Positions 27,315-34,144 of a DNA stretch of 64,000 bases are shown piece by piece. The stretch's first letter is position 1. The number at the start of each line of letters is the position of its first letter. The stretch lies in contig NZ_JARXWB010000015.1 in the NCBI RefSeq assembly GCF_029892425.1, forward strand, positions 62,001-126,000, given 5' to 3'. The DNA comes from Bradyrhizobium sp. BR13661 (GTDB lineage: Bacteria > Pseudomonadota > Alphaproteobacteria > Rhizobiales > Xanthobacteraceae). The position numbers were made by a program, and so were the translations under genes. Below the pieces are notes generated by a model. It was not told the DNA's origin. It worked only from the letters and a program-made list of their open reading frames with translations, and did no database searches.

Positions 27315-27432
27315 ACACCCTCCACCCTCACATTCTTAATTGACGCCGATAAAGCCAATTTGAGGGACGTCAACAAGATGCGCCAGCGCGGGGCAGTTGA
27401 CCAGCGCCCCACGGGTGCGATGGTGAAGAGGC

Positions 27433-27458
27433 TATTGCTCGTCCTTATTGCTCGTCCT
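27433..27458. repeat. 13-bp perfect tandem duplication across a stop codon
   Basis: TATTGCTCGTCCT occurs twice head to tail. On the minus strand the first copy supplies the last codons and TAA stop of the membrane-anchored triad gene, and the second copy repeats them just beyond. It looks like a recent replication slip and leaves the protein unchanged. Confidence 0.85.
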
Positions 27459-28050
27459 TGGGCGGCATCCGGGGCGGCGGCAGCGGCGTAAAGACAGCGC
27501 CTTGGGCGCCGGCCGGCGGGGCATTGAACTCTCCGGTCGAGGAATCGCCGCCGCTGGTCTCAAGAATGGCCTTGGGCGTCACATATTCCCGGACCATGTC
27601 GATCAGGCTGCCCTCGCCGCCGCCAAAGTCGGCCGCGCGCCCGCCTTGCGGATGCCCGGCCGCGATCTCGTTCTCGGCGGCATGGGTCTTGTCGGCGAGA
27701 GCGTCGTTGTAGGGGACGCGGAAGGCCCGCGGGATGCCGCTCGGACGATGGTCCTCGTCGAGTTCCTCGACCCACAGATAGATCGCGCCGGGATCGCCCT
27801 CCAGCGAATGCGGCTCGACGATACGCGCCTTCAGCAGCTTGAAGGCGACCGGCAGCCGGTCGCTGCTGGCCCAGCCGAGCAGTCCGCGCATTTCGCCGAA
27901 GCTGACGACGTAGAAGGCGCTGGTCACGACCACCGCGACCGCCTTCAGCGACCAGTGCAGCCGCGCATAGACCAGCACGACCAGCAGCAGCGCGCCGATC
28001 ACGGCATAGGCCACCGACAGTGAAAGGATGACCGTTTGCAGATTAGTCAC
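27445..28050 (-). CDS. Membrane-anchored protein of the ExbB/ExbD-like operon
   Basis: 201 residues from a GTG that overlaps the previous gene by eight bases. Two hydrophobic segments lie at the N-end (LSVAYAVIGALLLVVLVYARL and LKAVAVVVTSAFYVVSF). The remainder is soluble, with AIYLWVEELDEDHRPSGIPRAF and a Pro/Gly-rich, probably disordered C-tail ending PPKDEQ. I do not recognise the family. Its fixed position as third gene behind an ExbB-like and an ExbD-like gene suggests an accessory subunit of that complex. Confidence 0.7.
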   Translation of the reverse strand: MTNLQTVILSLSVAYAVIGALLLVVLVYARLHWSLKAVAVVVTSAFYVVSFGEMRGLLGWASSDRLPVAFKLLKARIVEPHSLEGDPGAIYLWVEELDEDHRPSGIPRAFRVPYNDALADKTHAAENEIAAGHPQGGRAADFGGGEGSLIDMVREYVTPKAILETSGGDSSTGEFNAPPAGAQGAVFTPLPPPRMPPKDEQ

Positions 28051-28729
28051 GGCGCACCCTCGCGGTGTTCCTGCTCACACCGGTGCTCGGGTCGAGATCA
28101 GCCCCGTTGCGCCAGGTGCTGCGGAACGTCTCCATCAGCGATTTCGGCCGCTGACTCACATCGATGACCTTGCCTTCGGCATCGAGCCGGAACCGCACCG
28201 CGGTCTTCTCGTCGCCGGTATGGTCCAGGGTGAACTTGTTGTCGAAGATGACCTGCGCGGTCGGGTTGAGCTTCTGCACTTTCACATTGGCCGTCACGGG
28301 CTCGCCGGTCGTCGCGACGAAATGCGAGACGTTGACGGTGTATTCGCCGGGGACGATGCCGCGCAGCGTGACGATCTCCTCGCGGATCGGCGAGGCGATC
28401 TTCTTGCCGTTGACCATGATGAAGTCGTTGGCGCCGCCCCGGTCGTCGCGATCGAGCGTGAGGAAGCCGGCCTCGCGGTGGCGATACCAGGCGATGTTGC
28501 CGGCGGGATCCTGCACGAACAGGTCGAGATCATCCGGGTGGTTGTCCGGCCAGTCCAGCGTGATCATGAACTCGGCCTTGGAGTCGATCTTGCCGTCCTT
28601 GGCATCGGGCGAGACCGCGAGGAGCGCGAGGAAGAACAGGAAGGCGACCACCTGCAGTGCCTTGAACAGCATCACGCCCAGCGGATCGAACGGCTCCTCG
28701 CGCGGATAGAGACCGAAATCATCCATCAT
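28043..28729 (-). CDS. ExbD-position membrane protein with a YfaP/DUF2135-like periplasmic domain
   Basis: 228 residues. One N-terminal membrane helix (about 18-40, GVMLFKALQVVAFLFFLALLAV) is preceded by Asp15 in PFDPLG, a possible stand-in for the proton-carrying Asp of ExbD/TolR. The periplasmic part reads FMITLDWPDNHPDDLDLFVQDP, IAWYRH and GEYTVNVSHF, a beta-sandwich pattern resembling DUF2135/YfaP and not the usual ExbD fold. It overlaps the ExbB-like gene by four bases and the third gene by eight. It probably forms the stator-like partner of the ExbB-like channel. Confidence 0.7.
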   Translation of the reverse strand: MMDDFGLYPREEPFDPLGVMLFKALQVVAFLFFLALLAVSPDAKDGKIDSKAEFMITLDWPDNHPDDLDLFVQDPAGNIAWYRHREAGFLTLDRDDRGGANDFIMVNGKKIASPIREEIVTLRGIVPGEYTVNVSHFVATTGEPVTANVKVQKLNPTAQVIFDNKFTLDHTGDEKTAVRFRLDAEGKVIDVSQRPKSLMETFRSTWRNGADLDPSTGVSRNTARVRRD

Positions 28730-29496
28730 GACGGCGTTCCAGCGCCTTTACGCTCGAGTACCGGCGTCACATAGGTCTCGGTCAGCACCACCGCATCCGA
28801 GAACACCCGCTGGGTCGCGGCATCGAGCATGTAATACTGGATGCGGACCAGGATGGACCCGACGAGGCCCGCCAGCGTGGTGTACATCGCGACCGCCATG
28901 CCATCGCTCATCAGCCCCATCGAGGAGCGCATCGCGACCTTATCGGCGGCGTCCAGTCCCGCGATCGGTGCCAGCATGATGATGAAGCCGATGATGGTGC
29001 CGAGCAGGCCGAGCTTCATCAGCGTATCCGAGACGAAAGCACCAAAGCCATTGGAGCCGCGCAGACGGTCGGCAAGCGTCCGCAGCAACAGCGTCTGGTC
29101 GACCGGCCGGTAGTCCTGCGCGGCGGCCTTCGTGACGAGGCTCTCGATATGATCCCGCACCAGCCCGCGCGGCAGCGCGGTCGCGCGCGCATCGAGCACC
29201 TTGCTGCCATCGGGCGCCGCCAGCACCGCGCGGCAGCGCCGTGCGGCCGCACCCTCACGTGCAATCGCCCGCGTTCGCAGGAAGCAATGGCCGCAGGTGA
29301 CGAGATAGAGCGCCGCGATGACGCTCGAAATGTAGGTCCGGTCCGAGGTCAGCATCAGATGGATCAGGCCGAACCGCCACAGCAGCACGACGGCAAAGAT
29401 CGATAGCCCCGTAAAAATCATCCAGAACAGCAGCGCGCTGCGCTCGGACGGGTCGGCAGACGAGCCCGCGATCGGTCCAATCGTCATCGAACTCAT
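28726..29496 (-). CDS. ExbB/TolQ/MotA-like proton channel subunit
   Basis: 256 residues from the ATG giving MSSMTIGPIAG, with GAGGAG upstream; the frame stays open far upstream but that part is the shadow of the histidine kinase gene. Membrane segments lie at ALLFWMIFTGLSIFAVVLLW, YISSVIAALYLVTCG, and the conserved pair LGLLGTIIGFIIMLAPI and MAVAMYTTLAGLVGSILV. The Thr residues in GLLGT and MYTT match the polar channel positions of ExbB/TolQ. It should use the proton gradient to drive a periplasmic partner, here the DUF2135-like protein. Confidence 0.85.
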   Translation of the reverse strand: MSSMTIGPIAGSSADPSERSALLFWMIFTGLSIFAVVLLWRFGLIHLMLTSDRTYISSVIAALYLVTCGHCFLRTRAIAREGAAARRCRAVLAAPDGSKVLDARATALPRGLVRDHIESLVTKAAAQDYRPVDQTLLLRTLADRLRGSNGFGAFVSDTLMKLGLLGTIIGFIIMLAPIAGLDAADKVAMRSSMGLMSDGMAVAMYTTLAGLVGSILVRIQYYMLDAATQRVFSDAVVLTETYVTPVLERKGAGTPS

Positions 29497-29597
29497 GCTG
29501 CACCGCTCCTCACCTGCAGGGATTGGCCTGCAACGATTCCACCCGATTAGATCAAAGCTGCCGTCCGGGGTCCAAAGAGACATGCCCAATCCGGCTT

Positions 29598-29610
29598 GGG
29601 AAATTTTCCC
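29598..29610. promoter_or_regulatory. Perfect palindrome in the divergent promoter region
   Basis: GGGAAA-T-TTTCCC lies between the ExbB-like gene and the histidine kinase gene, which are divergent. It is a candidate operator for both directions, possibly for the adjacent NarL-type regulator. The assignment is only positional. Confidence 0.35.
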
Positions 29611-29694
29611 GAACTGCTCTCCGCACTGTTCCCTGCAATTGGCAAGGCGCGGCGGCGTTGTTAGGCTGAGCTTATCAAACTTTGGGGTGATCGC

Positions 29695-31062
29695 ATGCGC
29701 CTCGTGCTTCAGCTTGTCGCCCGCCTGCTTCTCATCGTTGCGCTGTGCCTTGGTGCCGCGACATTGTGGGCTACCTTCGATGCCTATCGCAGTGTCGACC
29801 GGGCAACGGCCGCATCCGCGCAGCGGGTGGCGCAGGCGCTTCAGGGCCTGTATTGGCACGAGCTCTTGTTGCGCAGCAGCAGAATGCGCGAGCATCTGGT
29901 GCCGGTTCCGGAGTGGCGGACGCTGGAAACGATGAAGCTGATCTCGCCCGGCGTCTGCGTCGAGTTCCAGCCGGCCACCGCATTCGAGAGGCCGCTGTGC
30001 GGCCAGAGCCAGGGAATCGGCCGAACGCCGCCACACTGGTTCGCCGCCATCATTCCGACCTTCCTCGGCAGCCACGCCGAGGTGGTGAGGCCCGTCAGCC
30101 CGCGCGCCGCCGCGGCGGGAACGGTGGTCGCAACGCCGGATGAAGCAGCCTCGATCTCGCTCGCCTGGGACTACATCCTCAACGTGATCGACGTCGCGCT
30201 GCTGATGGCGGCGGCGATCGCGCTGCTGGCTTCGCTTGCGATCGCGCACACGCTGGCGCCGGCGCGCGCCATCGTGACTGCCCTGCAACGCATGGCACGC
30301 GGCCAGTATCGCACAAGACTGCCGCGCTTCCGCTCCATGGAGCTGGCCATGATCGGCGGGGCCGTCGATGCGCTCGGCAGCCGGCTGGAAGAGGCCACGC
30401 AACAGCGCGCGACGCTGACGCAGCGCCTGATCGAGATCCGCGACGACGAACGGCGCGCGCTCGCCCGCGAGCTGCATGACGAATTCGGGCAAAATCTCTC
30501 CGCCATCCTCGCCTTCGCCAACACGATCGAGACGGCGAGCGCGCAACAGAAGGACGGCGGCATCGCGCAGGATGCGCGCATGATCTCGCAGGCCACGCAC
30601 CACCTGATGGCTTCGCTGCGCGATGCGCTGAAGCGCCTGCGTAATCCCCTGCCCGAGGAGTTCGGCCTCGAGGCCAGCCTGGTCAACCTCGTCGACAGCT
30701 GGCGTTCGCAGAGCGCGACGCAGCCGACGATCCAGCTCGACCTCAAGGGCGACCTGACCGACATCAGCGGCCCCGCCGCCACCACCGCCTATCGGGTCGC
30801 GCAGGAATGCCTGACCAATGCGCTGCGCCACGGCGCTGCGCGCGAGATCTCGCTGCACGTCGAACGTCGCGTGGGCGAGGACGATGCGCTGCTGATCCGC
30901 GTCGAGGACGATGGCGGCGGCGATGCGGCGCGCGTCGAGCGGTCGGCCGGCTTCGGACTCACCGGCATTCGCGAGCGGGTCACCGCCGCCGGCGGCTCGC
31001 TGTCGATCCTGCCCGCAAGGCGCGGGCTGAGCGTCGCCGCAACGATTCCGCTCGCCGCGTGA
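29695..31062 (+). CDS. NarX/DegS-type sensor histidine kinase
   Basis: 455 residues. A membrane helix (about 3-22) is followed by a periplasmic region of around 130 residues, a second helix (VIDVALLMAAAIALLASLAIA), a HAMP segment and a HisKA_3 domain with His261 in RELHDEFGQNLSAI. The ATPase domain contains YRVAQECLTNALRHG, VEDDGGGD and GFGLTGIRERV. The periplasmic part carries several Cys and Trp residues but I do not recognise a ligand domain. The response regulator starts seven bases after the stop. Confidence 0.92.
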   Translation: MRLVLQLVARLLLIVALCLGAATLWATFDAYRSVDRATAASAQRVAQALQGLYWHELLLRSSRMREHLVPVPEWRTLETMKLISPGVCVEFQPATAFERPLCGQSQGIGRTPPHWFAAIIPTFLGSHAEVVRPVSPRAAAAGTVVATPDEAASISLAWDYILNVIDVALLMAAAIALLASLAIAHTLAPARAIVTALQRMARGQYRTRLPRFRSMELAMIGGAVDALGSRLEEATQQRATLTQRLIEIRDDERRALARELHDEFGQNLSAILAFANTIETASAQQKDGGIAQDARMISQATHHLMASLRDALKRLRNPLPEEFGLEASLVNLVDSWRSQSATQPTIQLDLKGDLTDISGPAATTAYRVAQECLTNALRHGAAREISLHVERRVGEDDALLIRVEDDGGGDAARVERSAGFGLTGIRERVTAAGGSLSILPARRGLSVAATIPLAA

Positions 31063-31069
31063 CGCCGCC

Positions 31070-31720
31070 ATGAACGAGGTCATAGCAACAGGTATCTCGG
31101 TGCTGCTGGTCGACGACCACCCGATCGTCCGCCAGGGTTACCGGCGCGTGCTGGAGAGCCAGGGCGATCTCCATGTCGTTGCCGAAGCCGACAACGCCGC
31201 AGATGCCTACTCCGCCTTCAAGACGCATGACCCCGACGTGATCGTGATGGACATCTCGATGCCGGGCGCCTCAGGGTTGGAGGCGATCCGCAACATCCGC
31301 GCGCGCAATCCGCGAGCACGCATTCTCGTCTTCACCATGCATAACGAAGCCGTGCTGGCGAAAGCCGCATTCAATGCCGGTGCTTCCGGCTTCGTCACCA
31401 AGAGCAGCGCGCCCTCAGTTGTCGTGCATGCGATCCGCAGCGTCGCGCGCGGCGAGCGCGCCATGAGCGACGACATCGCGCATGTCCTGGCCGAGGCCAG
31501 TCTGTCGACAGGTTCAGTGCTGGATCAACTGGGCGAGCGCGAAATCGAGATCTTGCGCCAGTTCGCGAGCGGTGCCACCACCGAGCAGATCGCGACGCAG
31601 CTCAATCTCAGCGTCAAGACCGTCCAGAACTATCACTATCTGATCAAGACCAAGACCGGCGCACGCACGGATGCACAGTTGGTGCGGCTGGCAGCGGCTT
31701 GCGGGCTGACGAAGATCTAG
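31070..31720 (+). CDS. NarL/LuxR-family response regulator
   Basis: 216 residues. Receiver domain with acidic Asp15-Asp16 and phosphorylated Asp61 in DVIVMDISMPG, a Thr-Lys switch pair in FVTKSSAPS, then a LuxR helix-turn-helix from about 150 (LGEREIEILRQFASGATTEQIATQLNLSVKTVQNY). It is the cognate partner of the histidine kinase directly upstream. Target genes are not known, but the divergent ExbB-like operon next door is a natural candidate. Confidence 0.93.
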   Translation: MNEVIATGISVLLVDDHPIVRQGYRRVLESQGDLHVVAEADNAADAYSAFKTHDPDVIVMDISMPGASGLEAIRNIRARNPRARILVFTMHNEAVLAKAAFNAGASGFVTKSSAPSVVVHAIRSVARGERAMSDDIAHVLAEASLSTGSVLDQLGEREIEILRQFASGATTEQIATQLNLSVKTVQNYHYLIKTKTGARTDAQLVRLAAACGLTKI

Positions 31721-31729
31721 ATTGGAGTC

Positions 31730-32314
31730 CTACGCCCTCAACCCGCGCAACAGCAGCGCAAGCGTCGCATCGAGGCGCGCGGGCAGTTCGGCATCCTTCC
31801 ATTCGTCGGCATGGGCCGGATGATGGAAGCGGCAGGTCGCATCGAACAGCGCGCGTGCCGTCGTCTTGGCGTCGGTCGGCGCGAACTCGCCCTGCTTCAC
31901 CCCGTCCGAGATGATCGCCGCCATCTGGTCGATCATCGTATCCTTGTGGCACTTCACCGCCGCGCAGGCCTCGCGCGCCAGCGTCAGATAGGTCTCGAAC
32001 ATTTCGGGGTCGTCGAGCACGCGCGAACGCTTGGCCGCGAACAGCGTGCGCAGCCAGCGATCGAGCCTGTCAGGTGCAGGGCCCTGTTCCCTGGCGATTG
32101 CGAGGAGCGGCGCGTCGATACGATCGAGCCAGCGTTTGGCGACGGCCTCGCGCAGCGAGGCCTTGCTCGGGAAATGGCGATAGACGCTGCCGTGGCTCAC
32201 ATCGAGCGCACGGGCAACATCGACCACGGTGGCCTTGGCAAGTCCGTAGCGCCGCAAGACGTCCTCGGTGACTTCGAGGATCCGCTCCGGCGTCAAAACA
32301 ACGGCTTCGTTCAT
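31730..32314 (-). CDS. TetR-family transcriptional regulator
   Basis: 194 residues. The N-terminal helix-turn-helix reads ILEVTEDVLRRYGLAKATVVDVARALDVSHGSVYRHFPSKASLREAV, a textbook TetR DNA-binding domain. The C-terminal ligand domain is helical and includes a His/Cys-containing stretch (DATCRFHHPAHADEWKD). Upstream lie a good minus-strand promoter and nested palindromes, so it probably represses its own transcription. The regulated target is unknown; no efflux gene is adjacent. Confidence 0.92.
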   Translation of the reverse strand: MNEAVVLTPERILEVTEDVLRRYGLAKATVVDVARALDVSHGSVYRHFPSKASLREAVAKRWLDRIDAPLLAIAREQGPAPDRLDRWLRTLFAAKRSRVLDDPEMFETYLTLAREACAAVKCHKDTMIDQMAAIISDGVKQGEFAPTDAKTTARALFDATCRFHHPAHADEWKDAELPARLDATLALLLRGLRA

Positions 32315-32404
32315 GCCAGCACCATGTTCCCGTTCAGGGTCCAGTTTTCGGGCGGCGGGGCTGCTTCCGAAGCGCCCCTGCCGGTCGTTCGGAAAGCTCA
32401 GCTC

Positions 32405-32506
32405 TTAATGAGGCAGTTTTGCAGCCTGCGCAGCAATCTGGCGCGCCACAAAGAGGTTGAGCCAGTGCCCGATCGTTCCGGTGAGATTGATGATTTCGGT
32501 CGTCAT
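32405..32506 (-). CDS. Possible 33-residue peptide upstream of the TetR gene
   Basis: Reads MTTEIINLTGTIGHWLNLFV and ends AAQAAKLPH. It is amphipathic and lies on the transcript that starts at the promoter at 32586-32614, before the TetR gene. GGAG lies 10 bases before its ATG. It could be a leader peptide or a small membrane-interacting protein; evidence is thin. Confidence 0.35.
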   Translation of the reverse strand: MTTEIINLTGTIGHWLNLFVARQIAAQAAKLPH

Positions 32507-32585
32507 TGTCTTAAGTCTCCATTCGTCCGCGATCCCCCTAAGAAGGCGATCACCACGGGACACCCAATCGGAGCGTCCGGGAACG

Positions 32586-32614
32586 GATATACACGTCTCG
32601 CTGACAGATTTCAA
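32586..32614 (-). promoter_or_regulatory. Sigma-70-type promoter for the TetR transcript
   Basis: On the minus strand TTGAAA (complement of 32609-32614) and TATATC (complement of 32586-32591) are separated by exactly 17 bases. Transcription would begin near 32580 and run through the 33-residue frame into the TetR gene. The -35 box lies inside the first palindrome. Confidence 0.65.
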
Positions 32615-32645
32615 TATCTGTCAGTCAATGATCCGTGACTGACAG
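32601..32645. promoter_or_regulatory. Two nested perfect palindromes, probable TetR operator
   Basis: First: CTGACAGAT-TTCAAT-ATCTGTCAG (32601-32624), nine bases per arm. Second: CTGTCAGTCA-ATGATCCG-TGACTGACAG (32618-32645), ten bases per arm. They share the central CTGTCAG, giving three CTGACAG-type half sites in a row. The first covers the -35 box of the TetR promoter. Autoregulation by the downstream TetR is the natural reading. Confidence 0.7.
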
Positions 32646-32911
32646 TTAATTTTTGCTCGTACCGCCGCTGACCCATGGCCCGGGGATTGGCGACCCCACG
32701 CTCGCCGCGCCAGCGGACAATAATACCGGTTCAGCCCGGTCGTCCCCCGCCGCCTTGCCACGCCGTCTGTTTCGCCCTCCCCCTCCGCCGAATGACGGCG
32801 TAATAAGCATTTCGGCTGGCGCGTCCCACTGGTCCGCCTTCCCATCCCCCGGGCGGCGCGGCCGGTTACGCTACGCTCACCCGGCTCACGAAGAAAAAAC
32901 GGATCATCCCT
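32646..32911. other. Non-coding stretch before the M20 amidohydrolase gene
   Basis: Together with the operator region this makes about 400 bases between the small frame and the next gene. I see no convincing gene here. It contains GC-rich, pyrimidine-heavy segments and no strong ribosome site before the downstream ATG. A promoter for the amidohydrolase must lie here, but no clear -35/-10 pair stands out. Confidence 0.5.
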
Positions 32912-34084
32912 ATGCCCATCGTCAACCGCATCGCCGCCCTCTCCGATGAAATGGCCGCCTGGCGCCATGACTTCCACGAGAACCCGGAGCTGCTTTACGA
33001 AGTCCATCGCACTGCCGGCATCGTCGCCGACAAGCTGCGGGAGTTCGGCTGTGACGAGGTGGTGACGGGCATCGGTCGCACCGGCGTGGTCGGCGTGATC
33101 CGCGGCCGCAAATCCGGCTCCGGCAAGGCGATCGGCCTGCGCGCCGACATGGACGCGCTGCCGATCGTGGAAACCTCAGGCGTGCCCTACGCCTCGAAGG
33201 TCCCGGGCAAGATGCACGCCTGCGGCCATGACGGCCACACCGCGATGCTGCTGGGTGCCGCAAAGTACCTCGCCGAGACGCGCAATTTCGACGGCACCGC
33301 GGTCCTGATCTTCCAACCCGCCGAGGAAGGTGGTGGCGGCGGCAAGGCCATGGTCGAGGACGGGTTGATGACCCGCTGGAACATCGAGCAGGTCTACGGC
33401 ATGCACAATATGCCCGGTCTGCCCGAAGGCCATTTCGCCACGACGCCCGGCCCGATGCTCGCCTCCTCCGACAACATCCAGATCACCGTTCGCGGCAAGG
33501 GCGGCCATGCCGGCGCAACCCCGCACCAGGCAATTGACAGCGTGCTGATCGGCTCGCAGATCGTCAACGCACTGCAATCGATCGTTGCGCGCAACGTCGA
33601 TCCGCTGAAGTCGGCGGTGATCTCGGTCACCCAGTTCCACGCCGGTACCGCCTTCAACATCATCCCCGAGACCGCCGAGCTCAGCGGCACCGTGCGCACG
33701 CTCGATCCTGAGGTGCGCGATCTCGTCGAGCGCCGCATCGGCGAAGTCGCCGAGAGCGTTGCCCGCGCCTATGGCGGCTCTGCCGAGACGAAATACTCGC
33801 GCATGTATCCGGTGACGATGAACCATGCGCGCGAAGCCGGCGTGGCCGCCGACGTCGCCCGCGACATCGTCGGCTCCGAGCGCGTCAACGACCGCATCAT
33901 CCCGATGATGGGCGCGGAAGATTTCTCGTTCATGCTGGAGGCGCGCCCCGGTGCCATGGTGCTGGTCGGCATGGGCGACAGCCCGGCGTGCCACCACCCG
34001 GCCTACGTCTTCAACGACAACATCCTCGGCCACGGCGCCTCGTTCTGGGTGCGCCTGATCGAAACGGCGATGCCGGCGGGCTAG
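32912..34084 (+). CDS. M20-family amidohydrolase (hippurate hydrolase-like)
   Basis: 390 residues. Metal-site motifs include LRADMDALPI, MHACGHDGHTAML, PAEEGGGG and a C-terminal ACHHPAYVFND; the dimerisation domain carries VRGKGGHAG. The family (AbgA/HipO type) hydrolyses N-acyl amino acids such as hippurate, N-acetyl amino acids or indole-acetyl conjugates. Length and motif order are typical. The exact substrate cannot be told. The ribosome site is weak. Confidence 0.9.
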   Translation: MPIVNRIAALSDEMAAWRHDFHENPELLYEVHRTAGIVADKLREFGCDEVVTGIGRTGVVGVIRGRKSGSGKAIGLRADMDALPIVETSGVPYASKVPGKMHACGHDGHTAMLLGAAKYLAETRNFDGTAVLIFQPAEEGGGGGKAMVEDGLMTRWNIEQVYGMHNMPGLPEGHFATTPGPMLASSDNIQITVRGKGGHAGATPHQAIDSVLIGSQIVNALQSIVARNVDPLKSAVISVTQFHAGTAFNIIPETAELSGTVRTLDPEVRDLVERRIGEVAESVARAYGGSAETKYSRMYPVTMNHAREAGVAADVARDIVGSERVNDRIIPMMGAEDFSFMLEARPGAMVLVGMGDSPACHHPAYVFNDNILGHGASFWVRLIETAMPAG

Positions 34085-34144
34085 GAGCCACACAGGGCGG
34101 GCGCGGCGATTTGCGCCTTTGCCCATCCTATGAGTGGTCTTCGA

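Noticed and set aside
29497..31083. 500-codon upstream extension of the ExbB-like gene
   Set aside because: It lies antisense to the histidine kinase gene and has no homologous motifs; the internal ATG has a good ribosome site.
28726..31720. Zorya-like phage defence interpretation of the ExbB-like operon
   Set aside because: There is a MotA/ExbB-type channel, but no peptidoglycan-binding ZorB-like domain and no ZorC, ZorD or ZorE-type helicase or nuclease gene nearby.
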